A stretch of DNA of 64,000 nt. Origin: Strigops habroptila. Its lineage: Eukaryota; Chordata; Aves; Psittaciformes; Psittacidae. The notes beneath the pieces are model-generated. The model made no database searches. It had not been told where the DNA came from and worked only from the letters and a program-made list of their open reading frames with translations. Numbering within the stretch: position 1 is the stretch's first letter; the number at the start of each line of letters is the position of its first letter. The stretch covers positions 2,393,569 through 2,457,568 of the forward strand of contig NC_044297.2 in assembly GCF_004027225.2 (NCBI RefSeq), in the 5' to 3' direction. Of this stretch, positions 46,901 through 59,443 are shown in pieces. The position numbers and the translations under genes are program-made.

Positions 46901-49900
46901 CCAGGCATCACCAGGCTCCTACATTCGGGAGTTTGATGCTATCCCACAGTTAATTTAAAGCAGGTTGATACAGCACAGCCTGGTGTGGGCTCACGCAGCC
47001 CTGCACAGTGGTGTAACATGGCCTGATACTGCTCTCAGTAGTAACAAAGTCCTGCTTTGTCATGCTCCAGGCTGAGCGAGTAGCGCTGGACTGGGATGCT
47101 GCACTGCATCCCAGGGCTGGAGGCCGTCCAGGCTGAGCTTGTTGGAGCAGGGACCTGCCCTGGGCTGGGCAGCCTCACCTTCACCCTCTGCCATCCCAGC
47201 AGCTTGTCTCTTTGACAGCTATATTGTAATGACCATCTCCACAGCACGGCAAGCTCATTTCACAAGCTGACTCTAATAACTACACACAAAATAGCCTGTT
47301 CATTGAGGCCAAGGGTTCCATTTACTCCTGAAACGTTACTTGGAAGAGGAAATGGTACATTTAATTAAGCATCATGTTATGCTAGGCGTGAAGGATTAAG
47401 CGGCAGGGCAATTTCAGGAGCCTTGACATGTTGGTGCCAGGAACAGTACTGGTGGCTGTTAGACTTAGATGGGATTCTGGCTCCCTGGAAATGAAGCATC
47501 TGTAGTTTTCTGCAAGGCATTTCCTCTGGTCTCTCTAATATTGTTCATTATGAGAGTTTTTCCCAGTTTGCCACTGACTTCATACATGACCTTCTTAAAA
47601 CACTCAGTCATGCCCCTCCGTGTGTCCCCCATCTCCATCTGTATCATGAGGAAAACAGGAAATGCTCTGAGTTCTAGGAATAAAATATCCTCTTCATTTT
47701 TGAACATTTCAGCCACTGCTGTTACAGAAAGGAAGTCCAACTGTCCTGCTGGCTGCAAGGTGGGAATACACAATTCTAAGTACTTTGATCCGAGAGGAAA
47801 ATGCATGCTAATGCAGAAGCCACTGCAATGGATCAGGCCACTGGCTCTGTCAGTTTCTAATGCCTTCAACTCTGAATGGTTTAAAGAGAAGACCCAAGCC
47901 CCATGTGTATATGTACCAGGATACAATTGCCTTCTCACCTCTGCACTCAGTGTTGTCAGCACAAAAGTCCTTATTCGCAAAGGGATGATTATTAAACAGC
48001 TCCTCCTCACTCCAAGCTGCCTCTGCTCCTAAGCCAGGTCTTATGGCTCTGAATTGCTCACCAGAGGAATTTGTCTCACAACTATGAGAGGAGTCTATAG
48101 GCTCGTGCTTTGAACCCAGATGTTTTAAAGGGTAAGGTGATAGAAATATCCCCCTGTGTAGCAGTATATCCTTGTACCCATTCAACTTCTAAGGTTGATG
48201 GTCAGGCAGAGGACAGAACTGCAGTTAAGAAAGAATGAAATACAAGAACTTCACAGGAAAAGCTCTAGGGAATAAGAGTGAGCAGGGAATGGGGGTTGAG
48301 ATGTATAGTTATGGCTGACATAATGAAGAAAGAAACGCAGCTTGGACCTGACAGGGAGGGAACAAATAGGAAGAGCTCCCATAACAGAGAAAAATTGCAG
48401 ATTTGGTTATTGCAGTCATGTTTGACCATTTACTACCACAGAAGGCACAAGCCTCTGCCTTTCCCTGTAAATGAAGATGGACAGGGATGTCCGCTGGCAG
48501 GCAGGCTCGCACAGAGGGCACTCCTGCACACTAATGTGCTCCAGGAGCCCGGAGTTTGTGCTTAATCAGAGGAAAACGCACCAATTCACACATCCTGTCG
48601 TTGCTCCAGGTCACCCTGACCAAGCCAGCAGCTGGTGCACTGGCACTGTGTTGATGGTGTCTTAATCCCACCACTCTTCGTCTATTAGGAGGGGAAGAGT
48701 TTTGCATTAACACAGTAAGTCATGATGCTGCATTTAGAAGACAGAGATGCAGTATGTGGCTGTAATGCATCTTTTGGTATGCATTAAGGGGATTCATCTT
48801 ATCACTGTTGAGCCAAGTTTTTAACAGTGCCCTTAACTTTAAATAGCAAATAAAAATAGAGCAATCAACAGGAGTCCTTTGTGTATTTATTCACATGGTC
48901 ACAGATCTTTTTTATGGAACATAGTTTAAAGCACTGTCATACCAATAAAATGCCTGAAAAACTCCCTAGAGACCAAGCAGCAATACTTTTGCATTTCCTA
49001 CTTGTCTGTGCCTCTGCTTCTTTGAGGCATTTTGCACAGCCTCTACATTAGGTGTGCAGGTAAAGAACACATGGGTGGGATCAGAAGTGTGTGATCTTGA
49101 GAACTTCCATTCTTGTTCCTACACGCTCTGCACCAGTGATGATGCTTTGATCACACTACAATCAGAAGCATCTTCCAAAAATTCAGGTTGTATTAAGAGC
49201 CTTACCCTTAATCCCTCAACTTGAGTGTATTGATAAGAAAATACCAATTAAGATTCATATTCCCTTGCTGGACCTGTAGTCAGAGACTAAGGAGATTAAG
49301 TGATCAGTCTAATTTCACACCCAGGAATGTTAAATAGTTATAACTTTATCTCATTCAAACAGCAATGGCCCATGAGCTCCAGGGTCCTTTTGGCCTATTT
49401 GTTGCTACCACTGCAGATGGTCCCTGACCTTCAATGGAAACAACCTGGTTGGCTTCTCTGGACCTTCAAAAGGTAGATTTCTGCAAGAGGAACAGTGGTA
49501 GCATGCATTAGTAGTCTGACTATACCAGTTTCAAAGTGCTTCACCCAAGTCTGCAAGACAGATCCAAGCATGGATAGCAATGTTAATGAAGAGCTGCCAG
49601 CACCACAAACTAGAGCTCTGCTGCCTGATTGCATGAGAGAAGAATATAAAGTGATGCTTTCTAAGGTGACAGGAGACAAAGAAGAGTTTTCATACACCTG
49701 AATCTGCCTAAAATCAGGCAGAAGCAATAGGACATCCGTGCAAGAGAGACTTCCAAACCATGTGAAGGCGTTGCAGCTACCAATTTATGTCAAGTGAAAT
49801 GACAAATGTGGCTTAGAGGAAGTTTTATTACCAGCCATCCTTATCAGTCTAAGAAAACTGGGATAAAACTAGGAAATCCTGCAAAGTCTGATCATTTTCC

Positions 49901-51697
49901 CTTGGAAAATTCAGGAAAATTGGGTGGGGATTTGGAAATTCAAACAGACTAGCCCACAAATTCACAACCCTGCTGATACTGGATGGCAGAGGATGAGATG
50001 AGCCTTGTACTGTTGATTGGTTTAGTGCATCTGTATGAGCCATCTAAGAGCTGGATGCAAAGGTAACCAATACAACAGCAGCATCTTGTTCCCGTTGCTC
50101 TGACATCTCCCATCTCTTTTCATTCTTTCATATATCATTAGCCTTCAGGCCTGCAGAAGATCTGAAGAGACACCCTCCTGCAGCATGCTGCTCTCATTTG
50201 AAGCCATTAAGCTGCTGCCTGAATGCCCAGGACTGCTGCAGAGAGCTTGTTTCTGGATGGAGGTTGTGGGCTGCTGGGGCTGCAGCTGCCTTTTGCCGCC
50301 GGTGTGTGCAGCACCCAGTGGAACCAGGCTCCCGGGCTCGCTTGGCACTAACGGAATATGAAAAGCTCTCATAGAAAATAACAGCTCCAGGCTCTACAGA
50401 TGTGGGAAAACTGACTCCAGCTTTCGTTATTGCAATGCGTTCTTGTTACGGGAGCAGAAAAGCCGAGGGTGTTTTGTGAACAGGCAAGCAAATGTTTCAC
50501 TGGCTGCAGAACCTTGCAGCCTGGGTAGCTTAAGCCTGAGCTTTCACTTGGCATTAGAAGGGAATGAACTAACCTTTTCCATTTCATTCCTGAGAACTCC
50601 AAACTAATTATCTTTTCATTCTTCTTCCATCGTTTCACTGCCAAGGGAAAGAAATCAGCACAGGGCTCCTGGGCTTTCTAGGTCTTGCAATATTTATCAC
50701 CTGAATCCTTGTTCCCATCAGGACCACCCAGCACTGGATCTTTTGTGCTTCGATGAATCCAGGCAGGAGGAGTGGGACAGGCACTGGGAGCATCATTCTG
50801 CAGACAGCCCTGAAGGGAACAAGACCACTCCATTCATGCAGAGCTGAATCACTTTACTGAATGTCAGAGAGTTTCTTTGATTGGGCTATATTTTTTTTTT
50901 TGCACATGAGGACCCATAGGAGGGAAACAGCAGCAGGATGAAAATGGAAGAAAAGAAGAAGAAACAAGAAAAAGGAAAAGATTACCAAGAAAACAGTACA
51001 GAGGGATCAGGATTCGGGCCAGCATTGGCTGCAGCCTTCCAAACCATATGACATATCTAAGGGAAAGGCAGACAGCACATCTGAGTGAAAATTACAGGTG
51101 GCTGAATTAATTAGCTCCAAATCCCAACACCCCCAAACATCAGGCGCTGGGATTAAGGACTCAAAGCTAGTTTGCTGCTGAATCCCAAACCTCAGATAGT
51201 ATTTGGATTCAAATTGGAAGTGTTGCAGATGGGTTTGTTTAGGAAGAAGCAAGCTGCCTTTCTCCCTTCAGCTAAAGCAGAAAGGCACCTTTTTCTTGCC
51301 TTCCTAACATATTACAATCACTGCAGCCTTCCCTACCCCTGTCTGTGCTTGGTTACCCCTAATAAGCTTTCAGTTCTCTTCAAGTATCCTGGTGCTGCAA
51401 GATGGGTAGGCAAAGATTCACTTCAAGGCAATGGGATCTTTGCCTCTTTCTATTCTATGTGCTTGTGGGACATTCCGTGAAGAGAATTTACTGTCCTTAA
51501 ATGCTGAAAAAGTCCTATTGTGTGACTAAACAAAGGGACCCAATGACAAATGGCATCTAATTTTACCCTGGAACACTGAGAAACTGCCAGCTTCTCTTGA
51601 TTTTGAGGCAAAGGTCCTAAAAGCTTACCAATAACCACGTGTAGCCAGATTCAGAGGTTAATCAAAATAGCTGATGGGCATCAGAATTACACTCATT

Positions 51698-51780
51698 TCC
51701 TGGTGCCACCACCTACTCCCTATGATAAGTCATTTGATCAGTCTGTGACTCAGTTCTTCCTATAAAAAGGGAATAATCCT
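51698..51780 (+). repeat. ancient MIR-like SINE
   Basis: CCTGGTGCCACCACCTACTC, GATAAGTCATTTGATCAGTC, TGTGACTCAGTTCTTCCTAT and AAAAAGGGAATAATCC follow the MIR core in order (TGGCACTTACTAGC, GGGCAAGTTACTTAACCTCT, CTGAGCCTCAGTTTCCTCAT, TAAAATGGGGATAATA). Divergence is high, as expected for a copy of pre-avian age. Confidence 0.5.
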
Positions 51781-54700
51781 TGTTTAGCTAATGGCAGCAT
51801 TGGTAGGACAAAGCATTCGTGCTGGCGAGATGTTCAGATATAATCATCATCTAAGTGTGGGGAGAACCTGTGCAGGTTGAAGAGTTCATGAATCTTGCAA
51901 AGAGCATAATCTGTATCTCCTGCTAAACCAGGTGAGTACCACATTTGCCAGGACCATCTTGTGCAGGTCTAATTATCTGCTGGCAAAGGGGGTACAGAGG
52001 CATAGCTGGCAGTACACTTGCTTCATCTGGATGGTGCCAAACAAGCTGGTAAGTTCATCGCAGCCTGTGTACGGCAGTACAGAAGTAGCACACAGGGAGA
52101 CAATTAGTGTTCATGTGGCTTTCGTACTGGATCTGATCAGAGGCCTGGAAGATACTTGTGTTTATTATAGCATTGGTACCCAGGCGGGGCTGAAAACTCA
52201 ACCATTGCCAGGATGCTCACTTGAGAAAGGATTTGCTGGACAGAAAGCTTGAACAAGAACAAGAAAAGGCAGTTTTGGAACAGTGTAATCAGGAGTATGG
52301 CAATTAATGATTGCTCAGGGATCCCTCTCTTTGCCTTTCTCTTATTTCCCAGGGCTCTGTGGATCTGCCAAACACCTTGTCAGAGTTAGGGAGGCATTTG
52401 CCTCCACCTGGGGAGCCAGCTACCTGCCTCTGATGGACCCAGTACAACTTGAATGAAGTAGCTTCTCATCAGGTCTGGTTTTCTATATCGCCAGGCACAC
52501 TTTGCACTCTGCAGGTGGCTCAGCAGGCTGCAGCAGATTTTTACTGCCTTTATGTTCTGCCTTGACCACACATCTATGCCATGGAGCAAGATGCCAGTGG
52601 CAGAGTTTGTTTGGAAGCAGAGCATTGGTATTCTGCAGCTGAGTGTGCACCAGACTGATGCTGTCTGCCTTCCTACTAGGTTGGTCTCTCAAATCCCTGA
52701 GCTACTTACCATATCCTCCTGGTAATAACCACAAGAAGATAAATACAAGACAGTCCTGCATACAGCTGACATAATACCTCTTTAGGTTGCGTGGAGAAGC
52801 ATGAATATCCTGGGGGAGGTTGGAACAAGGGTTTTTCATTCCAAGGTATTTCTAAGCAATGGGTATACACCAAAGAGCTAAGCACACATTATTTTGTTTC
52901 CTATAACCAAACCAGTTTGCTTTAAAACAGAAAATCTAAAGAACACCCCCCCCAAAACCAAGAAATATCCATAACAATTTTCTTTTGCCTTGTTTAAAAC
53001 CCCATTGAGCAAAAAGACTTCATAGACTGCATCTCCATCCTTTCCCACCGCTTGGAAGGTGACAGATAAGCTTATAGACATAACTTATTGCATCAACAAT
53101 ACTTACCACAGTGTAATATTTTCTGTCAAGTTAAATGAGGGTGGAGATTCTCTCCTATGTCAACATGCATTAGCAATAATAAGGGCAACAGAAGTCTTTA
53201 GCAGTGAACTCATAGCATGATCTGACCTGAAATAACTGCACAGAAGAGACAGGCAGACATTATGGGATGGAGACAAGCCAGCTTCACACTGCAGCTTTCT
53301 GGATCAATGCAAATGTTTGGGAACTTCTACTCTCAGCTTGCACAGCTGCCTGCTGAACCTGGCATCTGGGACAAGAATATGCTGGTACCTTCTCTTCCCC
53401 CTGCAGGGTAATGAATTTCCATTTTCCCTTCTGAAAACAAACAGCCCTTTCATTGCAATTCATTGCAGTTGGATGTCTTTGCTAATACCACCATAGCAGG
53501 AGGCTCCATACGGTGCCCTTCCACGTCCCCTTGGCACAGAAGCAAATCTTCTCGGGGTTAGAAGGAGCTCTGCAGTGATTTCTCTGGGAGAGAGAAGGAT
53601 GTCAAGAAACTAGTGCTCTGTCACTGTTTCTCTGACAACAGGCAAATATCATGGTAGAGTTCCTCCTCGTAGGCAGTGTTGATCTAAGATCATAAATGAA
53701 AAGGTTGCCAGAAAGGTATTTTTTACCTCCATGCACAGGGTGATATACCAGCACCTGAGGTATCCCCACAGCCTGAGGGATAGTGTCCTGGAGAGTGCTT
53801 TTGCAAACCGTTCCAAGTTCTGCTTGCCATAAAAGTCCAGAATACAATTAATGCCCTAGATGCCTTACTCTGTGAATATAAGTTTGATCCAAAGGCCACT
53901 GCAATCTTGCCCAGATATCAATCACCTTTGTGTTAGGTTAATTCCTTATAAATACATTAGTGTGACTGAAGCTAAAGGGTTCTCCTATTTGTACAGAGAC
54001 ATCATCTTTTCTCTGTGTACCACATTGTAGCAGGCTGTATCACAGAAGCACAATAGTGTTCTATGGAATTAGTTGTTCCCACCAGTCTCTCTTAGTTAAT
54101 GAATCCTGCTTTACCTACATCTGTGTCTGTCTGTGCAGATGCTGTTCCCAAATTAATTGTTATCTGCAAATCCCTAAGAGAAAGAAATACAGGAAAAAAT
54201 CCCCATCTGGAACAGTTTCTAACAAATGGAAGAAGTTCAGTTAGCTCCATAGATCCCCGATTCCTATGGTGCTGAGAGCACTGAAACTCAGAAGTGCATC
54301 CCTTTGTCAGTCTTTGTCTATTTGTCTGTCTAGCTCTCATCCATCTCTGTTCCCTTCATTAAGAGGACAGCTAGTGGCAGGGTGGATGATTGATGGGCAA
54401 AGGATGAACTGGAATAGGGTCTACTCATCATCCATTTTTGCACCAGAACAAGATAGATGGTCATGATGAGCTGCTTCACATACCCTGCAAGTGCTTTTCC
54501 CAGAGTGGGGAGCACTGATGTGTAGCCACTGATGGGCAAAACATTGGAGAGGGCAGAAGCTGGTTCGAAGGTGTGATCTCACCTAAACTATACCTCAGAT
54601 TTGGAGATCTTGGATGTACAAAACAGTTATAGGCTGGATTCTTATATTTAAGCTTCTCAGAAATAGCCGCAGCCTCCCTTAGGGGGAAAATCCTCCACAG

Positions 54701-55837
54701 CTTTTTCTGGAAAGAGAAAGTCTCTCAGGAGGAAATCCTCATGGAGGCTATTTCCTGGCAGTAAGAGCTAGATATTCTGTTATTTACAGCTGCAGCTATA
54801 GACTCTGGATCTAACCCTTGTACAGGATACCATGCAGGGGTATATTAACAAATAAACAACCCTCAGGAACAGCCAGGTTAACAGAAGGCCATGTGGGCAG
54901 AAAATGTGTGGGTCAAGGAGGTGGGTGAATGTAAACCTGTGCCTTCAGCAGCTTCAGTCTTACAAAGCACATAGCCCAGGCAATGCAGCCTTGCCACTGA
55001 AGCAGCAGGAAAAGGAACCTGGGGCTTGCGTGAAACTTTACTGACAGCATCAGAAGAAAAGTAGTCAGAGGCAGTGATTAGAAAGGAATAAATCCTGAGC
55101 AAAGAGCAGGCACCAAACAAGTTTTTTCCTGGTTATTAGTTATTCAAAAATTGCCCTTACCTCTGCAGCTTCCTCCACTTTTTGTATGATCAAAGACCTC
55201 ATTCCACACTAACACACTCCTATTCTTTGCCTCCCATATACAGGGGAGCAAATTCAATCTGTGAAGCTTTTTGTCATTCTCACTCTGACTTCCACTCTCC
55301 TTTCTATTTAAAGCTTTGCAGTACCTTCCACAATGGCAAAATGCATCCTGTTTACAGGGAAAGGAAACTCTACCTCAGCACTTTTTCCATGGGAGGAAAA
55401 TGAGGGGAAAAAGAAAAAGTACATTTTAAAACATTTTTAGATAGTGACTTCTACAAATTAGAAAATGCACACTTCTTCCCCAGATGGAATATAGGCAATT
55501 ACACTGTGAAAGGAAGTGCTATTCCTGTCCCTTTCATCTCACAGTCTTACTAACGTTTGTAAGATAAAGATACACTTGTTTGTGGTGAGGAAGGTGGTCA
55601 CCTTCAGCAATTTGCATCTAGCCTGTGGCATGAGGGAATAAGGAAATAGCTTTGCTGCTTATTAGTTTTCATATTGGTTAAATAAAACTCTCTGAAAGCC
55701 TTGGAGACCAAACTTCTTTTTTATCCACAAAAGCCTGCAAAAAAACTTCCCTTAATGGTGTTCTTCAGGCCCAAAACTGCCATAGGTTTCCACAGTTATC
55801 TGTAGGACATGGGTGCTTGGGACAATACCGAGGAAGA

Positions 55838-56044
55838 AGTTGTTCCCTGTGAGGGTGCTGAGGCGCTGGCACAGGGTGCCCAGAGAAGCTGTGGCTGCCC
55901 CATCCCTGGCAGTGTTCAAGGCCAGGTTGGACACAGGGGCTTGGAGCAACCTGCTCTAGTGGAAGGTGTCCCTGCCCGTGGCAGGGGTTGGAACTGGATG
56001 AGCTTTAAGCTCCCTTCCAACCCAAATCATTGTAGGATTCTATG
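55838..56044 (+). repeat. CR1 LINE 3' fragment, young-looking
   Basis: Forward CR1 with GTTGTTCCCTGTGAGGGTGC, TGAGGCGCTGGCACAGGGTG, CAGAGAAGCTGTGGCTGCCC and TTGGAACTGGATGAGCTTTA, ending TGTAGGATTCTATG. It belongs to the same young-looking group as the copies at 10868 and 12803 and abuts a TA/TG microsatellite. Confidence 0.93.
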
Positions 56045-56094
56045 GGTATATATAGGTGTATGTATATATGTGTATATATATACATATACACATC
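56042..56094. repeat. TA/TG microsatellite
   Basis: An alternating purine-pyrimidine run (GGTATATATAGGTGTATGTA then TATATGTGTATATATATACA) directly follows the CR1 tail. Confidence 0.85.
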
Positions 56095-56237
56095 CCTCAG
56101 ACCTTGCTTAACAATTTCAGCGTGCAGGAAAATACACTGGGAAATAATTGTTAATAATATTGCCCCTCAGATTCCGTTTGTTCTGTCAGGATTGAGAGAA
56201 GACATATGTAAAGACAACAGCAAATAAATATAGGAAT

Positions 56238-56292
56238 AAATGGATGGCTAGACATATGGATACATAGACAAATACAGACAGATGGACAGATC
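56238..56292. repeat. degenerate ATGGATAGACA-type tetranucleotide repeat
   Basis: ATAAATGGATGGCTAGACAT, ATGGATACATAGACAAATAC and AGACAGATGGACAGAT form a decayed GATA/GACA/GATG simple repeat. Confidence 0.65.
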
Positions 56293-59200
56293 AGATCTGA
56301 CATATGCCTTTGTACGCCTTCTCTCTGCATTTGCACTTCACTCAAAACCGAGCATGTGCACCTCAAGCTGAAACCAAACAAAGTGCATGGATGCCCGTGA
56401 GGGCAGAGTATTAGGATTGTCTCCTGGCTGAAGGATCAGTTTTGGCCATGCAGATACTTGGCTTCTACCAAGTAAAGGGGTAAGAAATGCTCTCCCAGCT
56501 CTTCCAAACCATCCATAGGCTTTTTCTCCCCATGCCTTAGCCCTGCCTTTGTGTTCAAACCAGGCCTTCGTGCTATTACAGACTCTGCTTTTTTCCAGTT
56601 GCTCTTTCTTATGCATAAGCAGAGTATTGCATTATATTTTGTCCTCCCTTAGCTAACTCTTTATCACTCCATATGTGATTGGAGGAGCTATCTACCAGCA
56701 GCATATGTGTTTAATCAACTATAATACTTCCACAGACTATAAGTAAGAGAAATGTTCTGGACAGGGAATAATTATCATTTTAATTACATTAGAGAAGATA
56801 GTTAGACTGCCAGAGGGTAAAAGAAGATCTGTGGCTTAGTGCACTACCAGCCTGGGTGGTAGCAGCCAGGAGGTGGATCTGCTTTGCCTGTAAGGTAGTA
56901 GAAATATGATCTAAGGGAGCATACACATGCAGTTCTGGCTCTGGCAGGAGAGGAAATGGCTGAAGCTGCACTGCTTCATCCCTGTCCCCCATCTCCGAAT
57001 CATATTCCCCTAGTACAGATTTACATAAATCATTAGGAATTAGGAGTTTACATCTGAGTGATTTTAATAACGAACAGCAAACTTTTCCTCTGGAGTGGTC
57101 ACAGCGCTATCAAAGCAACAATCTGCCTCAGGCATCGTAAAGACAGGGAAACTGAGATACAAGGGCAGCACACAGCTCAGCTAAGGCTCTCATGTGGCAA
57201 ATGCATAGCTCCAAATACAGAAGTCTGATGAAATATATGGAATATCTTTAAAGTTTGAGCTTAGGTTTTTTTTCTCTTCACTCAGGGTATAGGCAAGGCC
57301 CATCTCCCAGTTCTCCTCTAAATCTGCAAGGATTAGGAACATTACTTTTCATAAAGAAACAAGCGCATAATGCTGAGATTCACATGTAATGACATCTCTG
57401 TAACAAATGCAGCCTTAAGAACAAACAGTAAATATTGAGAAACTTGTACTGATGGAATCACAAAAACTGGCAACGTTATAAATCCCTTTGGAGACTATGA
57501 ATACCTCCAGCCTATCCTTAAAAGCCTGCAATCCAAGAAGCATTTGCTCAGTAAATTTTATCTAGCTATCTGCTTTTGGTGGTGGGAGATTGGTTGCTTT
57601 AAGTCTTACAGGTCTGTTTCCTAATGAGAAGCCTAAAGTGATTGAAACAAAGAAAGAATGAGAAGCAAACGGTGTGTGGCACCTCCCCCAGAAGCCTGGT
57701 TTGGTGAAAGCCCTGATTTGTAACAGCAGCACAACAAAGGAAACTGGATTCTGCAGCAGGCTTGCAGGACTTCTTCCTACTCCAGGTTTCTCCCATGATG
57801 GGGCCCTTTGTCACATCACAAGCTTTGCAGCATGAACTGTCAGGCCCTGGAATTCTTCCTGCTGAAGTGCTGTGAGTTATCTGAGTTTCCATGATCAGCC
57901 GGTGGCCACAAGATCCTTCATACATACCAGAGCCCCAGCTGGCAAAGCATTAGACCAGTCCTTTACCTCTTGCCTGGACTGTATAATGACCACACTCAAC
58001 TGAATCTGCTACTGGCATGCCAAGGGATCAGCCAAGCCATGGTCTGCATTGCATTAGCTCATTTGCAACCAACGTAGTCCCTTCTTGGGGCCCTTCTCAT
58101 TTGTTTGCATTGACACTGCCCCAGAGAAACTGCTATAACAAGAAAAGGAACAAGGATGCAGGAACTGAAAGCTATGTTTTGATGTGTTTCAGGTTTGCTT
58201 TGGGATTGTCCATTGCATTTAATGACCAGGTTTCTTTTCAGCCCAAGATAGGAGACATAAAACAAATTCTGTTTTAAAGATCACTTGTAGGATTACCTCA
58301 GTCACCTTCTCCTGTGGATTAGTATAATCATGAAAGCCAGGAGGCTAATGAGTACTGAATTATGCTCCTGGGGCCAATTTCATTAGTCATCTCTTTGACA
58401 CATGTATACAGCACCTGATTATGTTTTGCATTTAGCATCACTCTGAAATGTACTTGTTTCAGCCCAACATTCATTTATTATTGCATTTAGCATAGCAGTG
58501 CCTACAGGTGTAACAAGAAAACTACCCTATGAAAACAGAGGAAAATGACAGACCTGACACCCAAATGCTTACATCAAGTGAATCTACTACTGTAAATGTT
58601 ATATTATTTCTAAACAAGGCATAAGCATAAGCTTGGAACCACCAGGATATAAATTTATTGAGGTTAAACTCTCCCTGATACATTTTATTTTGACTTAGAG
58701 TTCATTGGAGCTCACGTTACCCAGAAGATGGTCTCAATCACACTCTTTTCCAAGGCAGGTATGTCTATGTTATTGAGGAGTTGGTTAATGAATGCTAGAC
58801 TGCAACAGCAATACCAGCAACAGCAATAGAATATGCCTCATTTTAGCCTGTTTCACATGCTCCTTTTGACTGGCACACATAGGTAATACCTCAGAATGAA
58901 GATACGCTTATATATTTCTGCAAAAGAATTAAGGAATTACTCTTCTGCTTTTCAATTCATATTTTCCAGACTGATCAGACTGATTGCACTGTGTTTCCTC
59001 CCTGAGCAATGCCTCTTACTGGATGAGCCTCGGCACTGTGGTGCTACTACCCTCAGTTAAAATAGGGCTCTGTTACTGTGCTGAAGGATGGGAACCCACA
59101 CAACATCCCATCTTGATTTAGTCAGCAAGCAGCAGCTAAACTCCTTTAGAGACTGCATGCTTGTTTCTCTATGAGTTTTACCAAGGCTGATTTACTGTAA

Positions 59201-59379
59201 CTAATGTGGTCCTGTCAGTTGTAGTAATTTCCTATTGAGGCAAAACCACCAGTTCCAAGCAGACGGTGTTCTAGCTGGAAAAGATTAGCTGCTGTGAGAG
59301 AGGGGCAGCTCCAAGACTAGCAGCCAGGTCACACATTGCCTATATTACCCTTTCAGAGAGCTCCACACATGAACGATGT
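56293..59379. other. gene desert between CR1 copies
   Basis: No gene recognised. There is one possible MIR trace at 57137-57195. Confidence 0.45.
57137..57195 (-). repeat. possible ancient MIR-like SINE trace
   Basis: AAAGACAGGGAAACTGAGAT and GCAGCACACAGCTCAGCTAA resemble the complement of the MIR core (ACAGATGAGGAAACTGAGGC, GTCACACAGCTAGTAA). Confidence 0.35.
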
Positions 59380-59443
59380 AATGGGATGGCAGCATCTTGA
59401 TAATCTTAAAGGTCTTTTCCAACCTAGTTGATTCTATGATACC
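59380..59443 (+). repeat. CR1 LINE 3' tip
   Basis: CATCTTGATAATCTTAAAGG, TCTTTTCCAACCTAGTTGAT and TCTATGATAC form a forward CR1 tail of the older, GATTCTATG-ending type. Confidence 0.88.

Larger units (their letters stand above)
39717..55837. other. gene desert, 16.1 kb without recognised gene
   Basis: No exon, RNA gene or young repeat was recognised. It contains old MIR-like traces (43822-43905, 51698-51780) and AT-rich blocks dense in TAATTA, ATTGTT and similar motifs near 41380-41490, 44060-44150 and 46140-46380 that look like candidate distal enhancers. The longest open frames (about 180 codons on both strands at 47465-48032) match nothing I recognise. Confidence 0.45.

Noticed and set aside
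47465-48032. Overlapping open frames of 181 and 187 codons on opposite strands in the desert
   Set aside because: Neither resembles a family I know. No splice, promoter or poly(A) context was seen. Mutual overlap on both strands points to chance lack of stops or slow-evolving non-coding DNA.
51932-52252. 106-codon frame in the desert
   Set aside because: There is no recognisable domain and no transcript signals. It is probably chance.
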